A DNA stretch of 64,000 bases from Bacillus cereus group sp. RP43 (GTDB lineage: Bacteria; Bacillota; Bacilli; Bacillales; Bacillaceae_G): assembly GCF_040459645.1 (NCBI RefSeq), contig NZ_JARVHQ010000001.1, forward strand, positions 3,968,001 through 4,032,000, written 5' to 3'. Made by a program: the position numbers and the translations under genes. Below are positions 36,943 through 46,595 of this stretch, in pieces; position 1 is the first letter of the stretch; each line of letters opens with the position of its first letter. The notes under the pieces are model-generated. The model worked only from the letters and a program-made list of their open reading frames with translations, was not told the origin of the DNA and ran no database searches.

Positions 36943-37010
36943 CTAGACAAACTTTCTTCACCACATACATATATTTCGCTTATTAAAACATCATAAATGG
37001 AGGCAGACGA

Positions 37011-37685
37011 ATGGACTTAGAGTTTTTAACATCTGTACTAATGATTGTCGGTATCGATGTTGTACTAGGTGGTGATAACGCAATTGTCATCGCACTAGCT
37101 AGCCGAAATTTACCTGAAGCAAAACGAAATAAAGCTATTTTGATTGGTACTATTTTAGCAATTGTGCTACGAATTCTCCTCACAATACTAGCTGTCTATT
37201 TACTTGATATCCCATTTTTACAACTCATCGGCGGAATTTTACTCACATTAATTGCGGTAAATTTACTCACTGATAATAACAACGATCTTTCTTCTATCAA
37301 AGGAAAAACAACTTTATTCCAAGCTGTGCGTACAATTGTATTCGCGGATCTCGTTATGGGGTTTGACAATGTTATTGCCATTGCAGGAGCAGCTCACGGA
37401 AGACTTTCACTCGTAATAATCGGTTTATTCATTTCTATCCCGATTATCATTTGGGGAAGCAAACTTATTTTAATACTCATGGAACGCTTTCCATTTCTCA
37501 TTTATTGTGGAGCAGCAGTTCTCGCCTATACAGCAGGAAAAATGATTACACATGAAAGCAGACTTGCAACGTTTTTCCATCATAATCCTAGTTTTACCAC
37601 AAGTATCCCTTATTTGTTCATTTTCACGATTTTATGCATAGGCTTTGTCGTTCAACAAGTGCGATTACGTAATGTTAAACAGTAA
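37011..37685 (+). CDS. yjbE: TerC-family membrane protein YjbE
   Basis: The product has 224 residues with about seven hydrophobic segments. The TerC motifs GGDNAIVIALASRNLP (about 20-35) and DLVMGFDNVIAIAGAAHG (about 113-130) carry the conserved acidic residues. Relatives in B. subtilis (YceF, YkoY) are tied to manganese handling, so a metal export or metalation role is likely. The ATG follows GGAGG. It faces spx with a shared terminator. Confidence 0.9.
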   Translation: MDLEFLTSVLMIVGIDVVLGGDNAIVIALASRNLPEAKRNKAILIGTILAIVLRILLTILAVYLLDIPFLQLIGGILLTLIAVNLLTDNNNDLSSIKGKTTLFQAVRTIVFADLVMGFDNVIAIAGAAHGRLSLVIIGLFISIPIIIWGSKLILILMERFPFLIYCGAAVLAYTAGKMITHESRLATFFHHNPSFTTSIPYLFIFTILCIGFVVQQVRLRNVKQ

Positions 37686-37724
37686 AAAAAAAACCTTCTA
37701 CTCTATAATAGGTAGAAGGTTTTC
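37683..37724. terminator. Terminator between yjbE and spx
   Basis: Stem AAAACCTTCTAC / GTAGAAGGTTTT with a loop of about 14 bases. It serves the convergent pair. Confidence 0.85.
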
Positions 37725-37736
37725 ATATTATTATAA

Positions 37737-38132
37737 TTAATTTACAAGACGCTGTGCTTCACGTAATTGGAACGTTCTTACTGTACGTGGTAAGAAACGA
37801 CGGATTTCGTCTTCGTTGTAACCTACTTGAAGGCGTTTTTCGTCAATCATAATTGGACGACGTAAAATACCTGGATAGTCACGAATCATCTTATATAAAT
37901 CTTGAAGTGGTAAAGACTCTAAGTTCACATTCAATTCTTGGAAAACTTTTGAACGAGTAGAAATAATCTCATCCGTTCCGCTTTCTGTCATACGTAAAAT
38001 CTCTTTAATCTCATCAATCGTTAATGGATCTGAGAAAATATTACGTTCTGTATAAGGAATATGATTTTCCTCTAGCCATAATTTCGCCTTTCTACAAGAC
38101 GTACAGCTTGGAGAACTATATAATGTTACCAT
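37737..38132 (-). CDS. spx: Global stress regulator Spx
   Basis: The product has 131 residues. The redox CxxC is at Cys10-Cys13 ([12 protein letters not shown]). The ArsC-like fold continues with [17 protein letters not shown] and the RPIMID strand. Spx binds the RNA polymerase alpha subunit C-terminal domain and turns on thiol-stress genes. It is degraded by ClpXP aided by SpxH, whose gene is about 8 kb upstream in this window. The ATG follows AAGGAGAG. Confidence 0.96.
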   Translation of the reverse strand: MVTLYSSPSCTSCRKAKLWLEENHIPYTERNIFSDPLTIDEIKEILRMTESGTDEIISTRSKVFQELNVNLESLPLQDLYKMIRDYPGILRRPIMIDEKRLQVGYNEDEIRRFLPRTVRTFQLREAQRLVN

Positions 38133-38712
38133 ACAAAGCTCACTCTCCTTAAAGAGTACAAATTCTGTACTAATTACAGTTTAAATTTCTAACTTCCGCA
38201 ATTTTTCGCGATAACTTGTCTTATAGCAAAGTAAAAAATCGCAATTCATGTAAGCAACAACAATTACTTTTAATAAGTAACTTCTATAATCATTATACAA
38301 TAGTTTTTGCAAGAAATATACAGTGAATTTACTGCTAGTTGAGAAAAATTCTCCGTGTACTCCACTGCTATGTAACATGATTACACTCATTAAAACTGTC
38401 CTTTAACAACGATCTTCAACCCTTTTGATACTTACTTTCTACAATAATTTTCAATTGATATACAATTACAGTTTCACAATCTTCCCTATCAAAAAAAGAG
38501 CGTTTTCTTACCTTTTCCCGACAAAACAATTGAAAAATGTAAGACTCTAAAGGTTAGAAAAAAAATAAGAACACCTGTTCTTATTTTAACAAATCTCCCC
38601 GCTCATGTCTATATGCTTTCTAAAGTAAATCGAATATTTTTCTGACATTTCTTTCTTTTTTACCATTTATCTCATACAATAAAAATATAGACAGGCAAGG
38701 GGGAATTTGCAT
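38133..38712. other. 580-base intergenic region upstream of spx
   Basis: It is AT-rich and holds the spx promoter region and the palindrome at 38563-38588. A 69-codon minus-strand frame (38181-38390) has no ribosome site and no known features, so it is not called. Long leaders with several promoters are known for spx in B. subtilis. Confidence 0.5.
38563..38588. other. Perfect palindrome upstream of spx
   Basis: AAAATAAGAACA / TGTTCTTATTTT around CC. It could be an operator or a terminator; no gene ends nearby on the plus strand. Confidence 0.5.
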
Positions 38713-38916
38713 ATGATCGCTTTTTTTACTGATTTTATCATTGTTGCTACCCTCATCATCGGAATAACAGCATTGATTGGTGTCATTACAAATAGCATCG
38801 GTGAAAAACTCTTTGGTGGGAAAGAAAAAATGAAGTTTGTTAACAAAAGTTTAGATATACAATCTGGCTGGAACCAAGTTGGCGGAAAAGGCATTTATAA
38901 AAAACGTACGTACTAA
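38713..38916 (+). CDS. Small one-helix membrane protein, hypothetical
   Basis: The product has 67 residues: an N-terminal membrane segment (FFTDFIIVATLIIGITALIG, residues about 4-23) followed by a basic cytoplasmic tail. AAGGGGG at 38696-38702 is ten bases from the ATG, and a terminator follows at once. These support a real gene. I recognise no family. Confidence 0.72.
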   Translation: MIAFFTDFIIVATLIIGITALIGVITNSIGEKLFGGKEKMKFVNKSLDIQSGWNQVGGKGIYKKRTY

Positions 38917-38944
38917 AAAAAGCAGGTAATCACCTGCTTTTTTT
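38915..38944. terminator. Bidirectional terminator
   Basis: Stem AAAAGCAGGT / ACCTGCTTTT with an AATC loop. It serves the small membrane protein and the convergent oppA copy. Confidence 0.9.
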
Positions 38945-38945
38945 G

Positions 38946-40592
38946 TTATTTTCCTACTGATGCCCATTTGAAGCTTACTTCCCCACCATACTTATGGTTG
39001 TACATGTCTTTAATTGTTTCTCTTTGTAAATATGCTCTACCACGTTGATATACTGGAACAATCGCGGCGTCATCAAGTAACATTTTTTCCGCGTCTAATA
39101 AATTTTTCCAGCGAGCATTTACGTCGCTTCCATCTTTCTTCGCTTTCATAATAATCTCATCGTACTTCGGATTAGAATAATTCATTTTATTCTGTGCTCC
39201 GTCAGTTACGAACATATCAAGATATGTAACTGGATCTGGGAAGTCTGCACTCCATCCAGAGAATGACATTACATAGTCACCCGCATCTTCTAATTTTAGT
39301 TTTTGCGCGAATGGCTGCTGTTTAATTTTCACTGTTAAACCTGGTAAATTCTTTTCTAACTCACCTTTTAAATATTCACCAGTTTTCTTCGATAATTCCA
39401 CGTCTTCATTTAACATCTCTAATTCGATTTCATTTTTACCAAGTTCTTTTTTACCAGCTTCCCAATACTTTTTCGCTTCTTTCACATTCGGTTTTACAAT
39501 ATCTCCATTTTCAGCACGGAAATCTTTGTTATCCGGCCCTTTAATGAAGTTATCTGGAATTAATCCAGTCGCTGGCTTAGAACCGTTATTTAATAACGTA
39601 TCAACGAATGGTTTACGGTCAAAACCAAGTGAAATTGCTTTACGAATATTTTTATTTGCTAAAGCTGGGTCTTTTTGATTTAAGCGAAGGAAGAATACAG
39701 ATGTATCTTCTACCGTTTTGAAATCTGGTTTTCCTTTATATTTATCGATGAACTCTGCTAATAACGTCGCTCGATCGACTGCGTTTGTTTCATATAAATT
39801 AATTGGCGTAGACGTATCTTTTACAATATTAAAGTTTACTTCCTCAAGCTTCACTTCTTTATTGTCCCAATACGATGGGCTCTTTGTCATTTTGAAGCTA
39901 CGTTCATGTTGCCAATCACTTAATGTAAATGGTCCGTTATAAAGTGTTGTATTTGCTTCTAAACCAAACTTCGTTCCTTGCTCTTTCACATACTTTTCAT
40001 TAACAGGATAGAAGATCGGATAGACCATTAAATCAACAAGATATGGAATAGAATTATCTAATTCTACTTCTAATGTATGATCATCAATCGCTTTCACGCC
40101 TAATTGGTCTGGACTCATCTCTTTTTTATTAATTTTCTCAGCATTTTTTATATCGTACATAATGTACGCCGATTTCGCAGCTGTATCTGGATTAATTGCT
40201 CTTTGCCATCCATATACGAAATCTTTCGCTGTTACAGGTTCACCATTTGACCATTTTGCATCTTCACGTAATTTAAATGTATATTTTTTACCGTCTTCTG
40301 ACTTTTTGAATTCTTTCGCTACACCTGGAACTAACTTATCATCTTTTCCAAGACGGTATAGTCCTTCCATCGTGTTGTTCATTACTTTCGAAGAAACTGC
40401 ATCAGCTGACAAAGCTGGATCCATCGTTGGAATTTCTTGTGTTTCAATTAAGTTTATAACTTGCTTCGCACCGCTTTTCCCGCTATCCCCTTTTGCGTTC
40501 GCTTGCGGCTCATCTTTTTGATAACTACACGCCCCTAAAATCATGCTCATTGCTACCGTTGATAATACAAAAACCGGCATCTTTTTCTTCAT
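38946..40592 (-). CDS. oppA: OppA-type peptide-binding lipoprotein, solitary copy
   Basis: The product has 548 residues. A lipoprotein signal peptide (MKKKMPVFVLSTVAMSMILG, then lipobox LGAC) precedes a periplasmic-binding SBP_bac_5 domain with IPTMDPALSADAVSSKVMNN and the substrate-groove signature WSNGEPVTAKDFVYGW. It closely resembles the oppA at 46596-48230, so the two are recent paralogues. It is not linked to permease genes on its own and probably supplies an alternative binding protein for the same permease. The ATG follows GGAGGGTGG. Confidence 0.92.
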   Translation of the reverse strand: MKKKMPVFVLSTVAMSMILGACSYQKDEPQANAKGDSGKSGAKQVINLIETQEIPTMDPALSADAVSSKVMNNTMEGLYRLGKDDKLVPGVAKEFKKSEDGKKYTFKLREDAKWSNGEPVTAKDFVYGWQRAINPDTAAKSAYIMYDIKNAEKINKKEMSPDQLGVKAIDDHTLEVELDNSIPYLVDLMVYPIFYPVNEKYVKEQGTKFGLEANTTLYNGPFTLSDWQHERSFKMTKSPSYWDNKEVKLEEVNFNIVKDTSTPINLYETNAVDRATLLAEFIDKYKGKPDFKTVEDTSVFFLRLNQKDPALANKNIRKAISLGFDRKPFVDTLLNNGSKPATGLIPDNFIKGPDNKDFRAENGDIVKPNVKEAKKYWEAGKKELGKNEIELEMLNEDVELSKKTGEYLKGELEKNLPGLTVKIKQQPFAQKLKLEDAGDYVMSFSGWSADFPDPVTYLDMFVTDGAQNKMNYSNPKYDEIIMKAKKDGSDVNARWKNLLDAEKMLLDDAAIVPVYQRGRAYLQRETIKDMYNHKYGGEVSFKWASVGK

Positions 40593-40996
40593 ATTTCCAC
40601 CCTCCACAAAAATGTTAGCCCTTTCATTTTCAAACAGAAAGAAATGTATATATGTTCTAATAATTCATATTATACACATAAATATATTCTTTGTATATTT
40701 ATATTTCTATTTTATTAAAATTTTCTGTTAACACTTAGTATATTTGTAAACGTTTCATACTGCCTTTTTATTGAACTAAAGTGTTAAAAATACCAAATTT
40801 TATACTTTTCTAAATTATCAGAGAAAAACAAATTTTATATTCTATAATATCTTTCGTATAATTATTCTTCCTTTCCTGTCATAAAATGAAGGTTTATTCA
40901 TATTGAAAATATGTAGGCTAAAATAAGTGCAAAGGATATGAAAGTGTGTTACGATACACTTTGCTAAAAATAGATATCGGTAAAGAGGGGACGGAC
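40593..40996. other. 404-base intergenic region between oppA and the MATE gene
   Basis: It is AT-rich, with divergent promoters presumably in it. I see no ORF with a ribosome site and no clear structured RNA. Confidence 0.5.
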
Positions 40997-42391
40997 ATGA
41001 CAGCAATTCGCTCAAAAAACGGGCCAACAGAGAAATTGAGTTTATTCTTATTAACATGGCCTATTTTTCTAGAAGTTTTTCTTTTTATGCTGATGGGGAT
41101 CGCTGATACTTTCATGTTAAGTGCATTATCAGACGATGCTGTATCTGGGGTTGGTGCAGCGAATCAATACCTTCATATCGCGATTTTAGTACTAGAAGTC
41201 ATCGGGAATGGCGCTGCTATCGTTGTATCCCAATACCTCGGTTCTAAACGCTTTATGGAAGCATCAAAAATATCAGCATTAGCAGTAACATTAAACTTAG
41301 GAGTCGGGCTCGTTATAAGCGCCGGTTTTCTTTTATTCTCAAAACATATGATGATAGCAATGAACTTACAAGGCGATGTATTAACGTACGCGCAAAGCTA
41401 TTTATCCATCGTCGGAGGAGCCATTTTCCTTCAAGCTATTATTAACTCATTAGCCGCAATTATCCGTGTACACGGTTTTACAAAGCAAGCAATGTTTATT
41501 TCACTTGGAATGAATATTATTCATATCGCTGGAAACTACGTACTTATTTTCGGGAAATTCGGTTTCCCTGAACTTGGTGTGCAAGGGGCAGCTATTTCTT
41601 CCGCAGTCAGCCGGTTAATCGCACTTATCGTTTTCTTCTGGTTACTGTACCGCGTTATGGAATACCGCGTGAAATTACAATATTATTTCACTTTATCAAA
41701 AGAATACGTTGGTAAAATTTTAAAAATTGGCATTCCATCTGCATTTGAACAAGTCATGTATCAAGCTTGCCAAATTGTCTTCCTATATTACGCAACATAC
41801 TTAGGAACGGAATCATTGGCAGCAAGACAATACGCTACTAACATTTCCATGTTCACTTATTTATTCGCTATTGCTATCGGTATGGGAACAGCTATTATCG
41901 TTGGACGCCTAGTTGGCGGGAATGAAAAAGATGAAGCTTACACACGCGTATGGAAAAGTGTACAATGGGCGATTGGTGTAACTTTATTTATGGTCATTCT
42001 CGTTGTTACATTCCGCACACAATTAATGGGACTATTTACGGATAATCCCCATATTATCTCTCTAGGGGCAAGCGTTCTTTTACTAAGTGTACTACTTGAA
42101 ACAGGACGGACGATGAACATCGTCATCATTAATTCACTTCGTGCAGCTGGCGATGCAAAATATCCGGTTTTAATCGGCGCATTCTCCATGGTGTTAATGA
42201 GCTTACCACTCGGTTACTTTTTCGCCTTCCATTTAGATATGGGGCTCGTTGGTATTTGGCTAGCGATTGCCATCGATGAATGGACGCGGGCAATTATTAT
42301 GTTCTTCCGATGGAGAAGTAGAGCGTGGGAAAATTATGCACTTGTTAAACCAAATGAGCAAGAAGAAAGTGTTTCTGTTCATGCACAGTAA
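40997..42391 (+). CDS. MATE-family efflux transporter
   Basis: The product has 464 residues with twelve membrane helices in two bundles. The first helix ends ...MGIADTFMLSALSDDAVSGVG, typical of MATE, and a VVSQYLGSKRF loop follows at about 78. It belongs to the NorM/DinF type and exports cationic drugs or metabolites using Na+ or H+. ATG 40997 follows GAGGGG at six bases; the earlier in-frame start has no such site. It lies between the two oppA genes and breaks their strand. Confidence 0.9.
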   Translation: MTAIRSKNGPTEKLSLFLLTWPIFLEVFLFMLMGIADTFMLSALSDDAVSGVGAANQYLHIAILVLEVIGNGAAIVVSQYLGSKRFMEASKISALAVTLNLGVGLVISAGFLLFSKHMMIAMNLQGDVLTYAQSYLSIVGGAIFLQAIINSLAAIIRVHGFTKQAMFISLGMNIIHIAGNYVLIFGKFGFPELGVQGAAISSAVSRLIALIVFFWLLYRVMEYRVKLQYYFTLSKEYVGKILKIGIPSAFEQVMYQACQIVFLYYATYLGTESLAARQYATNISMFTYLFAIAIGMGTAIIVGRLVGGNEKDEAYTRVWKSVQWAIGVTLFMVILVVTFRTQLMGLFTDNPHIISLGASVLLLSVLLETGRTMNIVIINSLRAAGDAKYPVLIGAFSMVLMSLPLGYFFAFHLDMGLVGIWLAIAIDEWTRAIIMFFRWRSRAWENYALVKPNEQEESVSVHAQ

Positions 42392-42495
42392 CACTTGTTT
42401 GATCAAGTTGTAGTTATTAGTGAATGAAATTTATATCGGCGATTTTTTCAATATATCGACTTACCGACAATGTTGACAACTCATTTATATAGTAG

Positions 42496-42536
42496 AAAAA
42501 AGCCACCCTTCCTTAATGGAAGAATGGCTTTTTTAT
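42496..42536. terminator. Bidirectional terminator between the MATE gene and oppF
   Basis: Stem AAAAAAGCCA..CTTCC / GGAAG..TGGCTTTTTT with a TTAAT loop. It ends both convergent transcripts. Confidence 0.85.
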
Positions 42537-43471
42537 TATTGATAGATTTCTTTATATTTCTTATACTCTGCTTCAGAACATAGTACGAAATGTCCTGGGC
42601 GAATTTCGCGCATTGTTGGCACTTCACTACCATAATCATGCTGAGATGGATCGTATACGATACGTTTACGGTTGCGCTCATAATCTGGATCTGGAAGTGG
42701 AATTGCTGATAGTAGTGATTTTGTATATGGATGCATTGGATTCTCATATAACTCTTCACTTGTTGTCAGCTCAACGATTTGACCACGGTACATTACACCG
42801 ATGCGATCACTAATGTATTTTACCATCGATAAATCATGGGCGATGAATAAGTACGTTAAACCTTTTTCTCTTTGTAACTGTTTCAGTAAGTTTACAACTT
42901 GCGCCTGAATCGATACGTCAAGTGCTGAGATTGGCTCATCAGCAATGATGAATTCAGGTTCTACAGCTAGCGCACGAGCGATACCGATACGTTGACGTTG
43001 TCCGCCTGAGAATTCATGCGGGAAACGGTTCGCGTGCTCTTTATTTAAACCAACTGTATTTAAAAGCTCGTGAACACGGTCCATACGCTCTTTTTTGCCT
43101 TTTGCTAGTCCGTGAATATCAATACCTTCTGCGATAATATCCCCTACTGTCATACGAGGATTTAATGATGCATATGGATCTTGGAAAATCATTTGCATTT
43201 TACGGTTGAACTTCTTAAGTTCTGCGCGTGATTTTTTACCATGTACATTTTCACCATCGAACAACACTTCACCGGCAGTTGCATCGTATAAACGAATGAT
43301 CGTTCTTCCAGTTGTTGACTTACCACAACCAGATTCTCCTACAAGTCCAAATGTTTCACCGCGGTAAATATCAAATGAAATATCATTAACTGCTTTAACA
43401 ACACCACCACTCACATCAAAGTGTTGTTTCACATTTTTTACTTCAATTAATTTCTCACGTTGTTTAGTCAT
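42536..43471 (-). CDS. oppF: Oligopeptide ABC transporter ATPase OppF
   Basis: The product has 311 residues. Walker A GESGCGKSTTGR is at about 45, the signature FSGGQRQRIGIARAL is at about 150, Walker B FIIADEPISALD is at about 171, and the C-terminal oligopeptide ABC extension (HPYTKSLLSAIPLPDPDYE) is present. It powers uptake of peptides with OppD. The ATG overlaps the end of oppD, following AGCAGGTG. It is the last gene of the operon. Confidence 0.95.
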   Translation of the reverse strand: MTKQREKLIEVKNVKQHFDVSGGVVKAVNDISFDIYRGETFGLVGESGCGKSTTGRTIIRLYDATAGEVLFDGENVHGKKSRAELKKFNRKMQMIFQDPYASLNPRMTVGDIIAEGIDIHGLAKGKKERMDRVHELLNTVGLNKEHANRFPHEFSGGQRQRIGIARALAVEPEFIIADEPISALDVSIQAQVVNLLKQLQREKGLTYLFIAHDLSMVKYISDRIGVMYRGQIVELTTSEELYENPMHPYTKSLLSAIPLPDPDYERNRKRIVYDPSQHDYGSEVPTMREIRPGHFVLCSEAEYKKYKEIYQ

Positions 43472-44507
43472 GTTGTTCACCTGCTTTCATTTGAAGAATA
43501 CGTTTTTCAACAACTGCTGGTGGTTTTACTTCTGGCGCTTGCTCATGAAGTAACCACGTTGCCGCATAATGTGTATCGCTTACTTTAAATAAAGGTGGTT
43601 CCATTTCAAAATCAATTTTCAGCGCCTGCGGGTTACGTGGTGCAAAAGCATCACCCTTTGGCGGTTTTAATAAGTCAGGAGGCGTTCCAGGAATCGCATA
43701 TAGTTCGTCCTCTGAACCATCTAAGCTTGGCATAGATGCGATTAAGCCCCATGTGTATGGATGTTTTGGATTGTAGAAAATTTCATCAACAGTTCCAATT
43801 TCAACAACTTTACCAGCGTACATAACCGCAACTCGGTCTGCAACGTTTGCCACTACACCTAAGTCATGCGTAATGAAAATGATTGCTGCTTCTGTTTTTT
43901 GCTGAATGTCCTTCATAAGTTCTAAAATTTGCGCCTGAATTGTAACGTCTAACGCTGTTGTCGGCTCATCGGCAATTAATAATTTCGGATTACAAGCTAA
44001 CGCCATCGCAATAACTACACGTTGTCTCATACCACCTGAGAATTGGTGAGGATATTGTTTTAAGCGTGCTTCTGGATTTGGAATACCTACAAGGTCGATT
44101 AATTCTAAAGCAACTTTACGTGCATCTGCTTTACTCATTCCTTGGTGTTTAATAAGACCTTCCATAATCTGATTACCAATTGTCATCGTTGGATTTAACG
44201 ATGTCATTGGATCTTGGAAAATCATCGCAATATCTTTACCGCGTACTTGCTGCATTTCTTTTTCTGTTAGTTTCGTTAAGTCACGACCTTCAAATACGAT
44301 TTCACCGTTTTTAATACGTCCTGGAGGATTCGGAATTAATCCCATTAACGCTTTAGAAGTAACTGATTTACCAGAACCAGATTCTCCTACAATCGCTAAT
44401 GTTTCTCCTTTTTTTAAATCAAAAGTAACGCCGCGTACAGCTTGTACTTCACCTGCATGTGTATCAAAGGAGACTTGCAAATCTTTTACCTCTAGCAATG
44501 TTTTCAT
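43464..44507 (-). CDS. oppD: Oligopeptide ABC transporter ATPase OppD
   Basis: The product has 347 residues. Walker [17 protein letters not shown] is at about 40, the signature [15 protein letters not shown] is at about 160 and Walker [15 protein letters not shown] follows. It also has the C-terminal FeS-type oligopeptide extension with [16 protein letters not shown]. It partners OppF. It starts 18 bases after oppC. Confidence 0.95.
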   Translation of the reverse strand: MKTLLEVKDLQVSFDTHAGEVQAVRGVTFDLKKGETLAIVGESGSGKSVTSKALMGLIPNPPGRIKNGEIVFEGRDLTKLTEKEMQQVRGKDIAMIFQDPMTSLNPTMTIGNQIMEGLIKHQGMSKADARKVALELIDLVGIPNPEARLKQYPHQFSGGMRQRVVIAMALACNPKLLIADEPTTALDVTIQAQILELMKDIQQKTEAAIIFITHDLGVVANVADRVAVMYAGKVVEIGTVDEIFYNPKHPYTWGLIASMPSLDGSEDELYAIPGTPPDLLKPPKGDAFAPRNPQALKIDFEMEPPLFKVSDTHYAATWLLHEQAPEVKPPAVVEKRILQMKAGEQHD

Positions 44508-44525
44508 TTTTACTTCTCCCCTCTT

Positions 44526-45542
44526 TTACTTACGCATTTTTGGATCTAACGCGTCGCGTAATCCGTCTGCCATTAAGTTGAATGCTAAGATTAACATACT
44601 GATGACAACCGCTGGGATGAACATCATATGTGGATACGTTTGAATTGATTTATAACCATCGTTTACAAGAGAACCAAGTGATGCGAATGGTGGCTGAATG
44701 CCTAGTCCGATGAAGCTTAAGAATGCTTCACCAAATACCGCTGTTGGAATTGTAAACATTGTCATTACGATAATCGGTCCCATTACGTTCGGAATTAAGT
44801 GCTTCACAATTAACTGTGTATTCGTTGCCCCTAATGTACGAGATGCTAATACATATTCTTGATTTTTTAATTTTAGGATCTGTCCACGAACGATACGCGA
44901 CATCCCTATCCAACCTGTAATTGCCATCGCGAGTGTAATCGACCAAATACCTGATCCCATAATGATTACCATTAAAATAACGATGATTAAGTATGGAATA
45001 CCGTTAATAATCTCCATAATACGTTGCATAATATTATCTACTCTGCCGCCATAGAAGGCTGAAATACCTCCGTATGCAACCCCAATTACTAAGTCAATCG
45101 CTGCTGCTAAAAGAGCGATATATAATGATACTCGTGTACCTTCCCATGTTCTTGTCCATAAATCACGGCCAAGATCATCTGTACCAAACCAGAAGTACTC
45201 TTTAATATCACGTTTTTCATATTGGTCAACACCATATTGATCTGTACCATCAAATGGTAGCCAATGAACATTTTCAATCACTGGAATTTTCGGTGGCATT
45301 TTCGCACGACCTAAATCCTGCTCTTTATAAGAATGCTTACTTACCATCGGTCCTATAATTGCTAGTAGTACAATAAGCATTAATAATACGAAACCAAACA
45401 TTGCACCTTTATGTTGGAACAAACGTCTTCTTACATCTTGCCAAAACGTTAAGCTTGGACGGGCAATGACTTCATTATCAACATTACTTTGATTGGCTGG
45501 TTGAAATAAATCTGGAGATAATTTTTGTACATCTTTCATCAT
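44526..45542 (-). CDS. oppC: Oligopeptide ABC transporter permease OppC
   Basis: The product has 338 residues. Six membrane helices follow a cytoplasmic N-terminal region of about 45 residues. The EAA-loop typical of permeases is in EYVLASRTLGATNTQLIVKH (about 236), and the C-terminus LMADGLRDALDPKMRK is the OppC/DppC hallmark. The two start codons ATGATG overlap the oppB stop, so translation is coupled. It forms the pore with OppB. Confidence 0.94.
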   Translation of the reverse strand: MMKDVQKLSPDLFQPANQSNVDNEVIARPSLTFWQDVRRRLFQHKGAMFGFVLLMLIVLLAIIGPMVSKHSYKEQDLGRAKMPPKIPVIENVHWLPFDGTDQYGVDQYEKRDIKEYFWFGTDDLGRDLWTRTWEGTRVSLYIALLAAAIDLVIGVAYGGISAFYGGRVDNIMQRIMEIINGIPYLIIVILMVIIMGSGIWSITLAMAITGWIGMSRIVRGQILKLKNQEYVLASRTLGATNTQLIVKHLIPNVMGPIIVMTMFTIPTAVFGEAFLSFIGLGIQPPFASLGSLVNDGYKSIQTYPHMMFIPAVVISMLILAFNLMADGLRDALDPKMRK

Positions 45543-46468
45543 TTTTTCCCTCCCGCTAAACGAATACGAGGATCAATAATTCCGTATAAAATATCGACAA
45601 TGAAAATAACTAAGATGAAGATCGCACTATAGAAAATTGTAGTTCCCATAATAACTGTATAGTCATTCACTGTAATCGATTTAACGAATTGTTCCCCAAG
45701 TCCAGGTACAGCGTAAATTTGCTCAATAACTAGTGTCCCTGTAATTAATCCTGCAACCATTGGTCCTAAAATTGTTACAACTGGAATTAATGCGTTACGC
45801 AGTGCGTGCTTGATAATGATAACGCCTTGGCTAATTCCTTTCGCTTTCGCTGTTAAAATGTAGTCAGCTTGCATAACCTCAATTAACTCTGCACGAGCGA
45901 AACGTGCGATTGTTGCGATAACTGCCATCGATAAGGCAATTGTAGGCATTACTGTAAACTCCGGTCCTTTCCAGAATGCTACTGGGAACCAACCAAGTTT
46001 TACCCCTACGAAATATTGTAGTAATGCGGCGAATACGAATGATGGTACCGACATCCCGAGTACGGAAATAATTGTCGCCCCATAATCGACCCACGTATTG
46101 TTACGAAGTGCCGCAACGATTCCTAAAATTAAACCGATAAATGTTCCTAATATAATTGCTTGCAAACCAAGTTGTGCTGATGGTCCAATACGATCCACAA
46201 TCATATCTGTTACTGGGCGGTTATCATATTGGAATGATACCCCTAAATCACCTTTTGCTAAGTTACCTAAGTAACGTGCATATTGAACTGGTACTGGATC
46301 ATTTAATCCATATTTTTCAAGAATGATTTCTTTTTGTGCCGGTGATAGCTTCTCCTGGTTTTTAAGCGGAGAACCCGGAAGTAATTTCATCAAAAAGAAA
46401 GTCAGTGTAGTAATTAAAAATAATGTCAAAGCCATGTACACGAAACGTTTTAATACATAACGTCCCAT
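45539..46468 (-). CDS. oppB: Oligopeptide ABC transporter permease OppB
   Basis: The product has 309 residues. Six membrane helices begin with YVLKRFVYMALTLFLITTLT; the EAA-loop is ADYILTAKAKGISQGVIIIK (about 210). The C-terminus YGIIDPRIRLAGGKK is typical of OppB/DppB. The ATG at 46468 is used: GGGGAGG lies seven bases upstream. The longer frame (to 46567) lacks such a site. It is the second gene of oppABCDF. Confidence 0.94.
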   Translation of the reverse strand: MGRYVLKRFVYMALTLFLITTLTFFLMKLLPGSPLKNQEKLSPAQKEIILEKYGLNDPVPVQYARYLGNLAKGDLGVSFQYDNRPVTDMIVDRIGPSAQLGLQAIILGTFIGLILGIVAALRNNTWVDYGATIISVLGMSVPSFVFAALLQYFVGVKLGWFPVAFWKGPEFTVMPTIALSMAVIATIARFARAELIEVMQADYILTAKAKGISQGVIIIKHALRNALIPVVTILGPMVAGLITGTLVIEQIYAVPGLGEQFVKSITVNDYTVIMGTTIFYSAIFILVIFIVDILYGIIDPRIRLAGGKK

Positions 46469-46595
46469 AGTCAAGCACCTCCCCGTTTTTCTCAAAAGCA
46501 ATAAGATAGTTTGAAATATTCTTACTTTTATTTTTTTAAAATAAGAGCACATGCCCATCATAGGCATATACCCTTATTCATGATGGAAACCATTT

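Larger units (their letters stand above)
36576..37010. other. 435-base intergenic region between mecA and the terC-family gene
   Basis: It contains the divergent promoters of mecA and yjbE, a degraded bcr1 fragment at 36745-36807, an AATAAAGTGAAACTT string resembling a bcr1 end at 36886-36900, and the hairpin at 36915-36942. I see no gene in it and no known riboswitch. Confidence 0.6.

Noticed and set aside
36808..37010. yybP-ykoY manganese riboswitch before the TerC-family gene
   Set aside because: The conserved core sequences of that riboswitch are not visible; only a simple hairpin is seen.
38181..38390. 69-codon minus-strand frame upstream of spx
   Set aside because: No ribosome site at its ATG and composition like non-coding AT-rich DNA.
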